DNA from: Alphaproteobacteria bacterium
GTDB taxonomy: Bacteria; Pseudomonadota; Alphaproteobacteria; Rickettsiales; JABCZZ01
Direction of reading: 5' to 3'
NCBI GenBank assembly: GCA_013289445.1
Contig: JABCZZ010000010.1
Location: forward strand, 1-50,274
DNA: 50,274 nucleotides
The notes under the pieces are model-generated. The model was not told where the DNA came from. It worked only from the letters and a program-made list of their open reading frames with translations, and did not search any database. Within the stretch, counting starts at the first letter, position 1. The number at the start of each line of letters is the position of its first letter. A program made the position numbers and the translations under genes. Below are positions 1 to 9,059 of this stretch, one piece after another.

Positions 1-108
1 TTTGTTTTTCAGACGGATGCCAGGGCAAAAAAATCAATATTTCACAAAATGTTAATCTAAATTAAACCACTGGCGCGCTATAATTATTCCCATGCGTAGG
101 GGATAATA

Positions 109-3102
109 ATGGCTCGTCTGGGATTTTCACGACTAACGCAGATCGGCATGCTTGCCTCCGTCCTTGCAAGCAATAAGCCTGCGCTTTCCCAGACACCGGC
201 ACCGACCATCACTGCTACTGCGCCCACCGATCTTTTTGCGCCCGTGGCGTCATTCGCTGATGCGCCGCTTCCTCCAGCGCCGCTCAAGGACGAAGCGCTT
301 TATCTGCATAATCGTGAACTTTATGGCACAAACACGATGCTAAGCATACTGACCGATCCCGCATTTGGGCAGGCGCGCAAGGATCTCTATCTCACCTGGG
401 CTGAAGGCTCTGATATACTTGACGATCCCTTCAGGCGCGAGGCATTCAAATCGGTAACGCTGAATGACTATGTGCAGACCAATGGATTCGTCAATGATCA
501 TGCCCTCAAACAAGCCTTCAACCGTGAAGCTGCCAAAATGCTGGGCACCCTGTCGAAAACCGATATTTCGATTCAGGATGCAATGAATAAAAACGTATAC
601 GTATCTGAGTATATCACCGACGCACTATACAAGGCATATCAGGGGCCATCCGGAACCGGCGTTATGCCTGATTTTAACGATAGCATGCTCAAAAATACGC
701 GTCTGGGCGAAATCTACGGGGCGGATGGCGTATTGATGACTGATAAGGCAACGGCGCTTATCAACCGTGAAATCGGCAAGCAGCCACTAAGCATGCTCAG
801 CGATATAGGTATGGGCTTTGCGCGCAAGCGCATTCTCGAGGCTACGACAAATGAAGATGCGAAACAGCTACTCAATGAGGCATTGTCGGACAACATTCTC
901 TCGCTCATTGATGTACCCGGAAGCGCTGATAATCCGAAGGTCGCAGACATACTCGTCAAAGGCAGCATGGCACTGGATTTTGAGAAGGCGAAGGAAGTTA
1001 TTAGCGATCTGCGTACGGCTGATCTTGATTACAGCAAGGATCAGCTGGAGATCGCTGCCAAAAAGGGGAGGATGCTCTATGCCTATCTTAAGGATCCCCA
1101 GGATCCATCCGGCATCGTGAGCGCATACCAGCTTGCCGGCAATTCACTGATCGATATGATTCAGAATAAAGAAGGTAACCTGCCGCCACAGGTGCTTGCC
1201 CATCTCAAGAAACTCCCGCTTTCCGCCGTGCTTTCCTATGAAGATGGCAAGCCTTCGCTTAGCGCTGCGCTGTTGCATGACGCCGCGCTCGAACCCGTAA
1301 AGAACGTCAAGATTTCCCAGATGATAAATGCAGGTTTTGTGGAAGCGGTAATTGACGTAGAAGCTGCCGTCGTTCTTGAGCAGTCGCCAGGCAAAACGGC
1401 GGATGATGTTGCTCGCCGCGCCTTTCTGGACAGCCATACGATGGGATATTTCATCAGCGGTGGGGACGATAGTACGCTGCGCCAGAAGAGAGACGCTTTT
1501 CTGCTGGCAACCGATAAACCCATGGTAGCTGCCGAGCGGGCAGCCTCGCTTATCCAGCCTGCGCGCAATCCCTGGCCGCAATTTTCGAGCGTTGATGCCA
1601 GTGGCAAGCGGCATGTGGATATACCCTACAGTTTTGATCTCGCGCACAATGCCACGCGCGACCTTAAACTGGAAAATATAGGCGTGCCCAAACCATTCGA
1701 CGTTAACGAGCAGGCGCTTGCGCGCTATGCGCTAGAGCGTATCTCCGCCATTGCCAATATCGATTTTAGCGAGGTGAAAATATTGCCGCTTGTCTCGAAC
1801 ATTCCCCAAGGCGTGCTCTATTATGACGCTGACCTTAAGCATGCATCGGATGTTTACCAAAACGGGCTGCAAGGCAAAGCAATCGGTTCCATGGAAGCGA
1901 TCAACAATGCGCGCGTGGACATTGCGATCTCTGCGGAGGATATGAGCGATGGTCTAACACATTCGAATGGAACCTATAAGGTCGGAAACTCTATTAGCAC
2001 ACATTTGCATGAATACGGACATGCCTTCGCCGGCCTCTCGCATGATTTTCAGCCCCTGCGCACTAAAGAGGTGCCCGGAAGCGTGCAGGGCTATACACCA
2101 GGCATTAACGAAAATACCACGGTGATGTCCTACGCCAATGCAAATGACACCCGCGGACATTTCTATGACCAGATTACGCCGATGCCCGGCGACGTGTTCG
2201 CACTGCGTAACGCATTCGGCGCGCGTGATTCCACCCCTGCTAATGCCACTTTCACGTTTGAGCAAGGCGGTGTTGATGACGTAATTAAAGGCACGAATGC
2301 CACGACCTTATGGGTAGGTAAAGACAAGCCATTTGCGCAAACCATCGCGGATACCCACGGCACCCACAATACGCTCGATGCCTCCAGTGTAAGCGGTGCA
2401 CCGGTGGTGGTGGATAAGTTGGACCTCGGCGCGTCCGGTCAGCAGATCATGATGAAGGCTCTGGACGGCAACCCTTATAACGGCGTGTATATCGCCACTA
2501 TGGGAACGATTGACAACGGCACCATCTTTTCAGGCACATTGCAAGGCACGGCCGGCAACAACGTGCTGGAAGTAAAGTCCGGTGGCAAAGTGGAAGGCGG
2601 CGGGGGATATGACACGATTATCGGCGGCACGAATGCTACCGAAATCGTAGGTGGTCCTCATCATCACGACAAAGTCATCCTGCGTGCCGATACACAGCAT
2701 CCTACTTCACCGAAAGCCAGCAAGACCGATAGTTTTCATGATTTTCTGCCTGCTGCCGATACGCTGATTGCGCCGCCGGGCACAAAAAAGATTTTGTATG
2801 AATTTTCGTCTGTAACGCAGGAAGCAAAAACCAATATTGTCAGTCAGCTTGAACTTTATTTTCTCAATGGCGACGGCGACGCGCTCAAGTCACTTTCACT
2901 CGAGAAAGTGGACGGCACTCCTATAAAGCCCGGCGATGTGCATCTGCGCTCAGAGCAAGGTAAATCCCTGCCTATGAAAAAGATATTGCCGGAGCAAACG
3001 CTTTATCCTGTACTCACCCAGCAGGCGGGCGGTTTTGTTGACGTTTCCACCAATACGCCACCCAATGGCCCCGCTTCTGTGGGCAAAAGCCGCGGGCGCT
3101 GA
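109..3102 (+). CDS. Secreted serralysin-like (M10-type) zinc metalloprotease, variant motif
   Basis: This 997-residue protein is probably a secreted zinc endopeptidase. It has a weak N-terminal signal sequence (basic start, then hydrophobic to about residue 26, ALS-QTP). A long helical region of no recognised family fills about residues 40-560. The catalytic region holds HEYGHAFAGLSH at H634-H645, followed by a Met-turn VMSY with M673, the pairing seen in metzincins such as serralysin (established family knowledge). The spacing is odd: one extra residue lies between the second histidine and the glycine compared with HExxHxxGxxH. The C-terminal third is Gly/Asn/Asp-rich (for example NVLEVKSGGKVEGGGGYDTI near residue 825), like a degenerate RTX or M10 C-terminal region, which suggests type I secretion or surface display. 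AGGGG precedes the ATG. No secretion genes or inhibitor are adjacent. The protease fold is likely; activity is inferred. Confidence 0.72.
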   Translation: MARLGFSRLTQIGMLASVLASNKPALSQTPAPTITATAPTDLFAPVASFADAPLPPAPLKDEALYLHNRELYGTNTMLSILTDPAFGQARKDLYLTWAEGSDILDDPFRREAFKSVTLNDYVQTNGFVNDHALKQAFNREAAKMLGTLSKTDISIQDAMNKNVYVSEYITDALYKAYQGPSGTGVMPDFNDSMLKNTRLGEIYGADGVLMTDKATALINREIGKQPLSMLSDIGMGFARKRILEATTNEDAKQLLNEALSDNILSLIDVPGSADNPKVADILVKGSMALDFEKAKEVISDLRTADLDYSKDQLEIAAKKGRMLYAYLKDPQDPSGIVSAYQLAGNSLIDMIQNKEGNLPPQVLAHLKKLPLSAVLSYEDGKPSLSAALLHDAALEPVKNVKISQMINAGFVEAVIDVEAAVVLEQSPGKTADDVARRAFLDSHTMGYFISGGDDSTLRQKRDAFLLATDKPMVAAERAASLIQPARNPWPQFSSVDASGKRHVDIPYSFDLAHNATRDLKLENIGVPKPFDVNEQALARYALERISAIANIDFSEVKILPLVSNIPQGVLYYDADLKHASDVYQNGLQGKAIGSMEAINNARVDIAISAEDMSDGLTHSNGTYKVGNSISTHLHEYGHAFAGLSHDFQPLRTKEVPGSVQGYTPGINENTTVMSYANANDTRGHFYDQITPMPGDVFALRNAFGARDSTPANATFTFEQGGVDDVIKGTNATTLWVGKDKPFAQTIADTHGTHNTLDASSVSGAPVVVDKLDLGASGQQIMMKALDGNPYNGVYIATMGTIDNGTIFSGTLQGTAGNNVLEVKSGGKVEGGGGYDTIIGGTNATEIVGGPHHHDKVILRADTQHPTSPKASKTDSFHDFLPAADTLIAPPGTKKILYEFSSVTQEAKTNIVSQLELYFLNGDGDALKSLSLEKVDGTPIKPGDVHLRSEQGKSLPMKKILPEQTLYPVLTQQAGGFVDVSTNTPPNGPASVGKSRGR

Positions 3103-3138
3103 GTGGCCCAAGGCCAGTCCAGCGTCCACTGTCATTAC

Positions 3139-3855
3139 TCAATGAAACCGAATGCGGCTGTTTAAATCAAACACCAGAATTTCGGCTTTTTCGTCGGCCG
3201 TGAATGCAAGCGCCTGTTCACGACTCACTGCGGCGCCGTCGCCCTGCTTCAGGCTTTGGCCATTGAGCATAACACTGCCGCGCGCGACCTGCGCCCATGC
3301 CATGCGCCCTTCTTGCAGAGGATAGTCAAGCGACTGCCCCGCATTCAGATCGAGCACGTAAAGCGCCGCATCCTGATGGATGGTAAGGCTATCCTCACGT
3401 CCATCGGCAGAGGCAATAAGCGTAAGCTGGCCGGGTTTGCGTTTGCGGGTAAAGTTCTTCTGCTCATAAGAAGGAGCGATCCCTTCTTTATCCGGAATAA
3501 TCCAGATCTGCAGCAGATGAAGCACCTTATCGCTCTGCGCATTGAATTCGCTATGGACGATTCCTGTGCCAGCGCTCATGCGCTGCGCATCACCGGGAAC
3601 GATGATGGAACCGGTACCCAGCGAGTCTTTGTGCTCGATCGCGCCTTCGAGCACGTAGGTGATGATTTCCATATCGCGATGCGGATGGGCGCCAAAGCCT
3701 TTAGCCGGAGCCACCTTGTCCTCATTGATGACACGCAATGCGCCAAATCCCATATGATTTTCATCGCGATAATGGCCAAAACTGAACGTGTGTTTAGTAT
3801 CAAGCCAGCCCATATTGATGGCGCCGCGTTCTTCGGATTTACGGATGGTAAACAT
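3139..3855 (-). CDS. Pirin family protein (YhhW-like quercetinase)
   Basis: This is a 238-residue bicupin of the pirin family. The metal ligands of the N-terminal cupin are visible as H57 and H59 in AHPHRDME and H101 and E103 in GIVHSEF, the same numbering as E. coli YhhW. Family members bind iron or other metals, and some have quercetin 2,3-dioxygenase activity; the physiological substrate is usually unknown. The start is an ATG with AAGGAG upstream. The gene is divergent from an HxlR regulator and an old-yellow-enzyme gene, a common arrangement for redox or electrophile-responsive loci, so co-regulation by that HxlR protein is likely (inference). The coding region is intact and of normal length. 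Confidence 0.93.
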   Translation of the reverse strand: MFTIRKSEERGAINMGWLDTKHTFSFGHYRDENHMGFGALRVINEDKVAPAKGFGAHPHRDMEIITYVLEGAIEHKDSLGTGSIIVPGDAQRMSAGTGIVHSEFNAQSDKVLHLLQIWIIPDKEGIAPSYEQKNFTRKRKPGQLTLIASADGREDSLTIHQDAALYVLDLNAGQSLDYPLQEGRMAWAQVARGSVMLNGQSLKQGDGAAVSREQALAFTADEKAEILVFDLNSRIRFH

Positions 3856-3958
3856 ATATAAACTCCTTCATAAGATTCGTTCTGGAAAGTAGTATGCCAT
3901 AGTGGTATATAATGTATAGTAGGCAGTATTAGTATACTTGGTATAAAAAAGGATACTT
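3856..3958. promoter_or_regulatory. Divergent promoter region between pirin and hxlR
   Basis: This 103-bp AT-rich spacer separates two divergent genes. It contains several TAGTAT/GTATA words (TAGTATGCCATAGTGGTATA near 3890 and AGTATTAGTATACT near 3927). HxlR-family regulators commonly bind such GTA/TAC-rich dyads in the spacer next to their own gene. I read it as an operator-promoter region; exact promoter elements cannot be assigned by eye. Confidence 0.5.
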
Positions 3959-4336
3959 ATGAGAAAAGCCGCGCAAAACGGGTCTAAGCATGCACAAAAA
4001 GAATGCCCTATTTTCATGACCCTCAGCCTGATTGCCAATAAATGGTCGATAAGCATTCTCGATCATCTGCTGCATGCGGGCCAAAGCAAGGCGCGTTTCA
4101 GCGAGCTCAAATATGCTCTTGGCGGCATTACTCAGCGTGAGCTAACCAAGCAGCTGCGCGAATTCGAGAAATCAGGAATCGTTACACGCACCGTCTATGC
4201 TGAAATGCCGCTCAGGGTGGAATATGCGCTTACCAAGCTCGGAAAATCGCTGTGTGACCCTATTGAGGCGCTCTCAAGCTGGGCAGAAAAGAATGGCGCT
4301 GTCGTGCAGAAAACGCGCGATAGCTTCGCTGTATAA
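3959..4336 (+). CDS. HxlR-family winged-helix transcriptional regulator
   Basis: This 125-residue protein has the HxlR/MarR-like winged helix. CPIFMTLSLIANKW is the typical N-terminal Cys-containing helix, followed by RFSELKYALGGITQRELTKQ as the helix-turn-helix and VEYALTKLGKSL as the wing and last helix. In several relatives the conserved N-terminal cysteine (here in ECPI) senses electrophiles or oxidants. The start codon follows AAGGA. The gene lies 26 bp upstream of an ene-reductase gene on the same strand and is divergent from pirin, so it probably controls both. This resembles the NemR/NemA logic with an HxlR protein in place of NemR (inference). Confidence 0.92.
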   Translation: MRKAAQNGSKHAQKECPIFMTLSLIANKWSISILDHLLHAGQSKARFSELKYALGGITQRELTKQLREFEKSGIVTRTVYAEMPLRVEYALTKLGKSLCDPIEALSSWAEKNGAVVQKTRDSFAV

Positions 4337-4362
4337 TACAATTCATGTAAGGAAAACTTCCT

Positions 4363-5427
4363 ATGCCGCAACTGTTTGACTCTGTAAAAATTGGCGACCT
4401 TGCTTTGCCCAACCGTATTCTGATGTCACCCCTCACGCGTTGCCGTGCCAGCAAAGGACGGGTTCCCAATGCGATGATGGCTGAATATTACGCGCAACGT
4501 GCCTCGGCAGGGCTTATTTTCTCCGAAGCGACGTCGGTCACGCCGATGGGGGTAGGGTATCCCGATACGCCGGGCATCTGGTCGGATGAGCAGGTAGAAG
4601 GCTGGAAACAAATTACCAAAGCCGTGCATGACAGAGGCGGCAGAATGCTGCTGCAGCTCTGGCATGTTGGCCGCATTTCACATCCGTATTTTCTCGATGG
4701 CGCACTGCCGGTAGCGCCCAGTGCCATTGCGGCAGAAGGTCATGTGCGACAGATGCGCCCGACGGCACCGTATCCCGTGCCGCGCGCGTTGGAGCTCAAA
4801 GAGATTCCGGCCATTATCGAGGCCTACCGTAAAGGCGCGCAAAATGCGCAGGCCGCAGGGTTCGATGCCGCGGAAGTCCACGGCGCCAATGGCTATCTGC
4901 TCGATCAGTTCCTGCAGGACGGCAGCAATAAGCGCACCGACGAATACGGCGGCCCGATTGAAAACCGTGCAAGGCTAATGCTTGAAGTGACGGATGCGGT
5001 GATATCGGTATGGGGCGCAGGGCGTGTTGGCATGCACCTGGCGCCCAGAGGTGACGCGCAATCAATGGGTGATTCACATCCGCTTGCAACCTTCAGCTAT
5101 GTGGCGCGAGAGTTAGGCAAACGCAAAATTGCATTTCTTTGCGCACGCGAGCATCTGGGCGAAGGCCGCATCGGCCCGCAGCTTAAGAAAATTTTCGGCG
5201 GCAGCTATATCGCCAATGAAAAATTTACCAAGGAAACAGCCGAGAAGGTGGTGGCAGCGGGTGAGGCGGATGCGATAGCGTTTGGCCAGCTGTTCATTGC
5301 CAATCCTGACCTGCCGGCGCGTTTGCGTTTAAATGCGCCGCTGAATGAACCACATCCCGAAACTTTCTACGGACAAGGCCCGCAAGGCTATACGGATTAT
5401 CCGTTCTTAAAGACGAAAGCGGCGTAA
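4363..5427 (+). CDS. nemA: Old yellow enzyme family NADH:flavin oxidoreductase (NemA-like)
   Basis: This is a 354-residue FMN-dependent ene-reductase with a TIM-barrel fold. It reduces activated C=C bonds of electrophiles such as N-ethylmaleimide and can act on nitro-compounds and aldehydes (family knowledge). Visible motifs are MSPLTRCRA at the N terminus, QLWHVGRISH at residues 98-107, and the active-site HGANGYL with H173, N176 and Y178, matching the His/Asn/Tyr set of OYE. DEYGG follows at about 193. Length is normal for NemA or XenB types. AAGGAAAA precedes the ATG. It is the second gene of a two-gene operon with the HxlR regulator. Its stop nearly abuts the stop of the convergent ABC-F gene, with one base between. 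The exact paralogue name is less certain than the family. Confidence 0.9.
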   Translation: MPQLFDSVKIGDLALPNRILMSPLTRCRASKGRVPNAMMAEYYAQRASAGLIFSEATSVTPMGVGYPDTPGIWSDEQVEGWKQITKAVHDRGGRMLLQLWHVGRISHPYFLDGALPVAPSAIAAEGHVRQMRPTAPYPVPRALELKEIPAIIEAYRKGAQNAQAAGFDAAEVHGANGYLLDQFLQDGSNKRTDEYGGPIENRARLMLEVTDAVISVWGAGRVGMHLAPRGDAQSMGDSHPLATFSYVARELGKRKIAFLCAREHLGEGRIGPQLKKIFGGSYIANEKFTKETAEKVVAAGEADAIAFGQLFIANPDLPARLRLNAPLNEPHPETFYGQGPQGYTDYPFLKTKAA

Positions 5428-5428
5428 G

Positions 5429-7267
5429 CTAGAGTATAGCAATGACGGTTTCGAGTTCAGCCTCGGCTGCTTCCAGTTCTTTCTGCAGGGCGACATAGGA
5501 CTGGTTTAAGCGCTTAAGCTGCTTGTCATCGCCTTTGGTAGAGCAAACCGCCATTTCGTTCTCCATGGCGTCTTTGCGCTCAATAAGCGCCGCGATCTTC
5601 TGTTCCATCACCAATGCTTTTTGTTCGGGGGTTGCATCCTCTTGTTTTGAAGTACGATTCTTCTGACTGCGGGATTCTTCTCGCACGGCCTCTCGTTCCT
5701 TGCGGCGCTGCTGCACAATCAGATTACGGTAAGCATCCAGATCATCGTTGTAAGATACACAGGTGCCGTCCGCCACCAGCCAGAGGCGGTCGGCTACACA
5801 TTCAACGAGATGCGGGTCGTGACTCACCAGAATCACTGCGCCGCTGTAATTATTAAGTGCCTGCATAAGCGCTTCGCGCGCGTCAATATCCAGATGGTTG
5901 GTAGGTTCATCCAGCAGCATGATATGCGGCGCATCGAAACTCATCAGGCAGAAAAGCAGGCGGGCTTTCTCGCCGCCCGAAAGCTCACCTACCTTGGTGT
6001 CGGCCTTATGTTTGTCAAAGCCGAAGTTGCCCAATGCTGCGCGGATTTTCGCTTGCGGACGATCCTTCATGACCTCGCGCATCACTTCAAACGGCGTACG
6101 TTCGATATCGAGCTCGTCGGTCTGAAACTGGGCAAAATAGCCGATCCTGAGCTTGCCGGATTTTAACAGCTGGCCATGCAGCGGCGAAAGACGTGAGGAA
6201 AGAATTTTCACCAGTGTGGACTTACCATTGCCGTTGGCGCCGAGCAATGCGATGCGATCATCCATATCAATGCGCAGATTAAGTTTGCGCAGCACGGCTT
6301 TGCCTTTTTCATATCCCGCATCGACATCTTCCAGCGTGATCAGGGGTGATTTTAGTTCTTCGGGCTCCGGGAACGTAAAGGCGGTCACGCGATCGGCCAT
6401 CACAGCATCGACAATGTCCATCTTCTCGATCATCTTGAGCCGGCTTTGTGCCTGACGCGCCTTGCTGGCCTTGGCTTTGAAGCGGTTGACGAAAACCATC
6501 ATACGCGCTTTTTGCGCCTGCTGTTTCTCATGCAGTGCCTGCTGGTTGAGCATGCGTTCGGCACGGCGACGCTCGAACTGATCATAGTTGCCTGTGTATT
6601 TGACGAGCTTAAGATTTTCCAGATGCAGGATGTGATCTACGGTCTTGTTAAGAATATCGCGGTCGTGGCTGATGATGATGAATGTGCCCTGGTAACGCGC
6701 GAGATAATTTTCCAGCCATACCATCGCTTCAAAGTCGAGATGGTTGGTAGGTTCATCGAGCAGCAGAAGATTGGGTTGCAGGAAAAGCGCTGCCGCAAGC
6801 GCTACACGCGCCCGCCAGCCGCCCGAAAAAGAGTTGATAGGGCTGTTCTGCGCTGCATCTGAAAACCCAAGGCCTGCAAGAATGGTGGCTGCGCGCGACG
6901 GCGCATCGTAGGCGCGGATTTCTTCCAGCCGCGTATAAATATAGCCGATACGATCCGGGTCTTGCGTAGTTTCTGCTTCCTTGAACAGTGCGGCACGTTC
7001 CTTGTCGGAACCCAGTACGACATCAAGCAGCGTGGTATCGTCTTCGGGCAGGTCTTGGCGCACCATGCCCATGCTGGCACCCTTGATCAGGCTGATTTCG
7101 CCGCCGTCTGACATCAGTTCGCCGGAGATGAGCTTAAACAGGGTCGATTTGCCCGTACCGTTGGGCCCCACGAGCCCTACGCGATGGCCGGAAGGTATAT
7201 TTACCGTCACTTTATCCAGCAGCGTGCGCCCTGCAATGCGGTAGGTAAGATCGGTGATCGAAAGCAT
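5429..7267 (-). CDS. ABC-F family ATPase (YheS/Uup-like)
   Basis: This soluble protein carries two ABC ATPase domains and no membrane segment, typical of ABC-F factors that act on the ribosome. The first domain has Walker A GPNGTGKST at residues 34-42, signature FSGGW and Walker B LLLLDEPTNHLD. The second has GANGNGKST, LSGGEKAR and IMLLDEPTNHLD. The linker RFKAKASKARQAQSR is the YheS-type interdomain arm. The C-terminal 90 residues are a charged coiled coil ending in AEAELETVIAIL. I chose the ATG at 7267 (MLSITDLTYR) because AGGAAA lies upstream; a longer frame to 7303 adds 12 unlikely residues. YheS is favoured over Uup by the linker. Its role in translation is inferred from the family. Confidence 0.93.
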   Translation of the reverse strand: MLSITDLTYRIAGRTLLDKVTVNIPSGHRVGLVGPNGTGKSTLFKLISGELMSDGGEISLIKGASMGMVRQDLPEDDTTLLDVVLGSDKERAALFKEAETTQDPDRIGYIYTRLEEIRAYDAPSRAATILAGLGFSDAAQNSPINSFSGGWRARVALAAALFLQPNLLLLDEPTNHLDFEAMVWLENYLARYQGTFIIISHDRDILNKTVDHILHLENLKLVKYTGNYDQFERRRAERMLNQQALHEKQQAQKARMMVFVNRFKAKASKARQAQSRLKMIEKMDIVDAVMADRVTAFTFPEPEELKSPLITLEDVDAGYEKGKAVLRKLNLRIDMDDRIALLGANGNGKSTLVKILSSRLSPLHGQLLKSGKLRIGYFAQFQTDELDIERTPFEVMREVMKDRPQAKIRAALGNFGFDKHKADTKVGELSGGEKARLLFCLMSFDAPHIMLLDEPTNHLDIDAREALMQALNNYSGAVILVSHDPHLVECVADRLWLVADGTCVSYNDDLDAYRNLIVQQRRKEREAVREESRSQKNRTSKQEDATPEQKALVMEQKIAALIERKDAMENEMAVCSTKGDDKQLKRLNQSYVALQKELEAAEAELETVIAIL

Positions 7268-7430
7268 GTAATTACGGTTTCCTGCGATTTTAAGAGCGTG
7301 CAACCTAATGATTTAGACGCCCAAAGTCCAAGCTTTATCCGAAAATTATAAACCTCCTGCATTACCCCATAGTGGCTTGACGGCACATACCCTTAGATGG
7401 GAGTCCAACCCCTTACCAATGGAGAGAGTT

Positions 7431-7970
7431 ATGAAATTTCAACAGTATCGCACACCGGCTGCGCATGCAGCTGCGCTCATGATAGGCACACTTTTGGGTA
7501 CGGCATCTGCCGCCCATGCCCAAGCCGTCGCCTGTGTCAACGGCCAGCCAGGCTGTGTGCAGGGAGTCGCCAGCGGCAACATCAATACCCAGGCAGGCGC
7601 GAATGCAACGAATCTCAATACGACCGGCACAAACGGTCTGGGCACTGTAACGGGGGGCATCAGCACGACTCCCGGAGTAGCTCCGACCAATGCAGACCCG
7701 GCATTTGGCGCACAGAACGGCACCACTACTTCCACCAATCCCGCCATCGGTGGGGCGGCGGGCTCCAGTGCTGGCAATACCGGCACGCTCTCAGGTGGAA
7801 CTACGACAGGCACCGGCAACTCAAGCACGATGTCGGGTACCGGAAGTAACATGGGCACCACCACAAGTGGCAGCGCAGGCATGGGAGCTTCAGGCAGCAC
7901 TGCAGGTGTGGGGGGTGGCGCTGGAGCAGGTGCAGCTGGCGGCGCAGGTGGTGGCGGCGGAAAGCGTTAA
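7431..7970 (+). CDS. Secreted Gly/Thr/Ser/Ala-rich low-complexity protein
   Basis: This 179-residue protein has a good Sec signal peptide ending SAAHA-QA near residue 31. A short CVNGQPGC pair follows, and the rest is Gly/Thr/Asn/Ser/Ala-rich low-complexity sequence ending in glycine runs and GGGKR. It is probably exported and disordered, perhaps a cell-envelope or matrix component. GGAGAG just upstream of the ATG supports this start; an in-frame extension to 7377 lacks a ribosome binding site. It opens a group of small envelope or stress-type genes. No family is recognised, and function is unknown. Confidence 0.7.
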   Translation: MKFQQYRTPAAHAAALMIGTLLGTASAAHAQAVACVNGQPGCVQGVASGNINTQAGANATNLNTTGTNGLGTVTGGISTTPGVAPTNADPAFGAQNGTTTSTNPAIGGAAGSSAGNTGTLSGGTTTGTGNSSTMSGTGSNMGTTTSGSAGMGASGSTAGVGGGAGAGAAGGAGGGGGKR

Positions 7971-7992
7971 GCTCTCCGCGCCATCCATTGGA

Positions 7993-8436
7993 TTAGGATC
8001 TGCCACCGTAAATCACGTAAGCGTCATCAGGCACACGATCCTGAATGCCGCGGCAGGATTCCACCGGGGGCTGATCATCCAGACGTCTGTCTGAGAACCA
8101 CATGCGGCACATTCCGCGCGGAGGCAGGAAATCCGCCGGTACGCCACGCGGTCCACGGTTAGGGGATATGTAATAACCATTACGGTCATAATACCCTGCG
8201 CGATCATAAATGACGGTTGTGGTGGGTGAAGCAGTAGACGACTCAGCATAATAGGTGCCAGTTTCATCAGACGGCGCATCTGCTATCGCCTTGTCATGGC
8301 GATACGTGTCGCTTCTGCCGTATGTATGATACTCACCGTTTGAATCATAATATCCCGCCGGCTGGCAGGCACATGTCAGGGTGAGTAAAGTAAGAGAGGT
8401 AAGGGCTGTAACGAGTTTCATAAATTTACCATTCAT
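7993..8436 (-). CDS. Small putative lipoprotein with YYD-NG repeats
   Basis: This 147-residue protein starts with a signal peptide, with hydrophobic stretch LVTALTSLTLLTLTCAC. A lipobox-like context at about residues 21-25 could yield a lipidated cysteine, though the fit is imperfect. Two related segments, GYYDSNGEYH and GYYDRNGYYI, form a short Tyr-rich repeat. The C-terminal part holds two cysteines (MCRMWF and ESCRGIQ) that may form a disulfide. A YXXXRN-type end (PRGMCRMWFSDR...QPPVESC) recalls small periplasmic proteins often annotated as hypothetical. The start may be M1 or M6. It faces away from the downstream stress-type genes. Function unknown. Confidence 0.65.
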   Translation of the reverse strand: MNGKFMKLVTALTSLTLLTLTCACQPAGYYDSNGEYHTYGRSDTYRHDKAIADAPSDETGTYYAESSTASPTTTVIYDRAGYYDRNGYYISPNRGPRGVPADFLPPRGMCRMWFSDRRLDDQPPVESCRGIQDRVPDDAYVIYGGRS

Positions 8437-8691
8437 TAGAGTTGAGGTAGTACTAACCTCTTTGCAGTAGAGTTTTTCGCATATGAATGCGATGTCGCTG
8501 GCGGGCGATAAGTATAAGGAAACAATTAAGAATCTGAGTTGATTGCTTTAATCCTGCTTTCTGCCGCAGGCTTTATCCCTGCCTTATTCCTTAGGGGTTT
8601 TGACGGATGGTGAAATTATGTTGGTCTTTTTAAGGTGGAATGGTTGCTGACGCATAATGCCCAGCGCAACCAAACTTCAGGAGTAATCATC

Positions 8692-8946
8692 ATGTCTAAC
8701 AACCCCAATCAGAACCAGAATAAGCCGAGTCAGTCTGTCAACCCCCAGGGTCAGCAGCAGTCCGGCCAGCCCAAGGACGCCCAGAGCCAAAGCACTGGAA
8801 GCCAGAAGAATGAACAGAATGCTCCGCGTTCTGGCCAGAGCCAGGGTCAGGACAAAGATAGAGATCGTTCTGCCACTCCGGGCAAAGAACAGGGCAGCAA
8901 TAATCCCTCTTCTGATAAACACCAGGAGCCGCGTAAGGCATCTTAA
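8692..8946 (+). CDS. Small Gln/Asn/Ser-rich hydrophilic protein
   Basis: This 84-residue protein consists almost entirely of Gln, Asn, Ser, Lys, Pro and Asp, with no hydrophobic core, signal peptide or cysteine. It is expected to be disordered and cytoplasmic. It resembles small hydrophilin-like proteins made under desiccation or osmotic stress, though I see no defined family signature. AGGAG lies upstream of ATG 8692; the frame extends to 8635 without a better start. It precedes a glycine-zipper protein and a CsbD-like gene, which supports a general-stress association by context. Confidence 0.65.
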   Translation: MSNNPNQNQNKPSQSVNPQGQQQSGQPKDAQSQSTGSQKNEQNAPRSGQSQGQDKDRDRSATPGKEQGSNNPSSDKHQEPRKAS

Positions 8947-8958
8947 TGGGTAATCCAA

Positions 8959-9004
8959 GGGTGAGCCGGGCCGGGCCGGGCCGGGTCTTCGGTCTGGCTC
9001 ACCC
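8959..9004. repeat. Strong GC hairpin with GGGCC tandem pentamers
   Basis: Perfect 9-bp arms GGGTGAGCC (8959-8967) and GGCTCACCC (8996-9004) flank a G+C-rich loop with about four tandem CCGGG/GGGCC units and a TTCG. It lies just after the 84-residue gene. It could end or attenuate transcription or stabilise mRNA, but no T-run follows, so it is not a canonical intrinsic terminator. Confidence 0.6.
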
Positions 9005-9059
9005 GCTTATTAACGGGTCAAGGCTATTGCAGTCTTGCTCTTTATTGAAGGAGATTTTT

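Noticed and set aside
52..65. TTAA-N6-TTAA upstream of the metalloprotease as a CtrA site
   Set aside because: The spacing is six, not seven, so it does not match the consensus.
8444..8460. GAGGTAGTACTAACCTC near-palindrome as an operator or terminator
   Set aside because: The symmetry is imperfect by one base, there is no T-run, and no regulator is nearby; kept only as an unexplained sequence.
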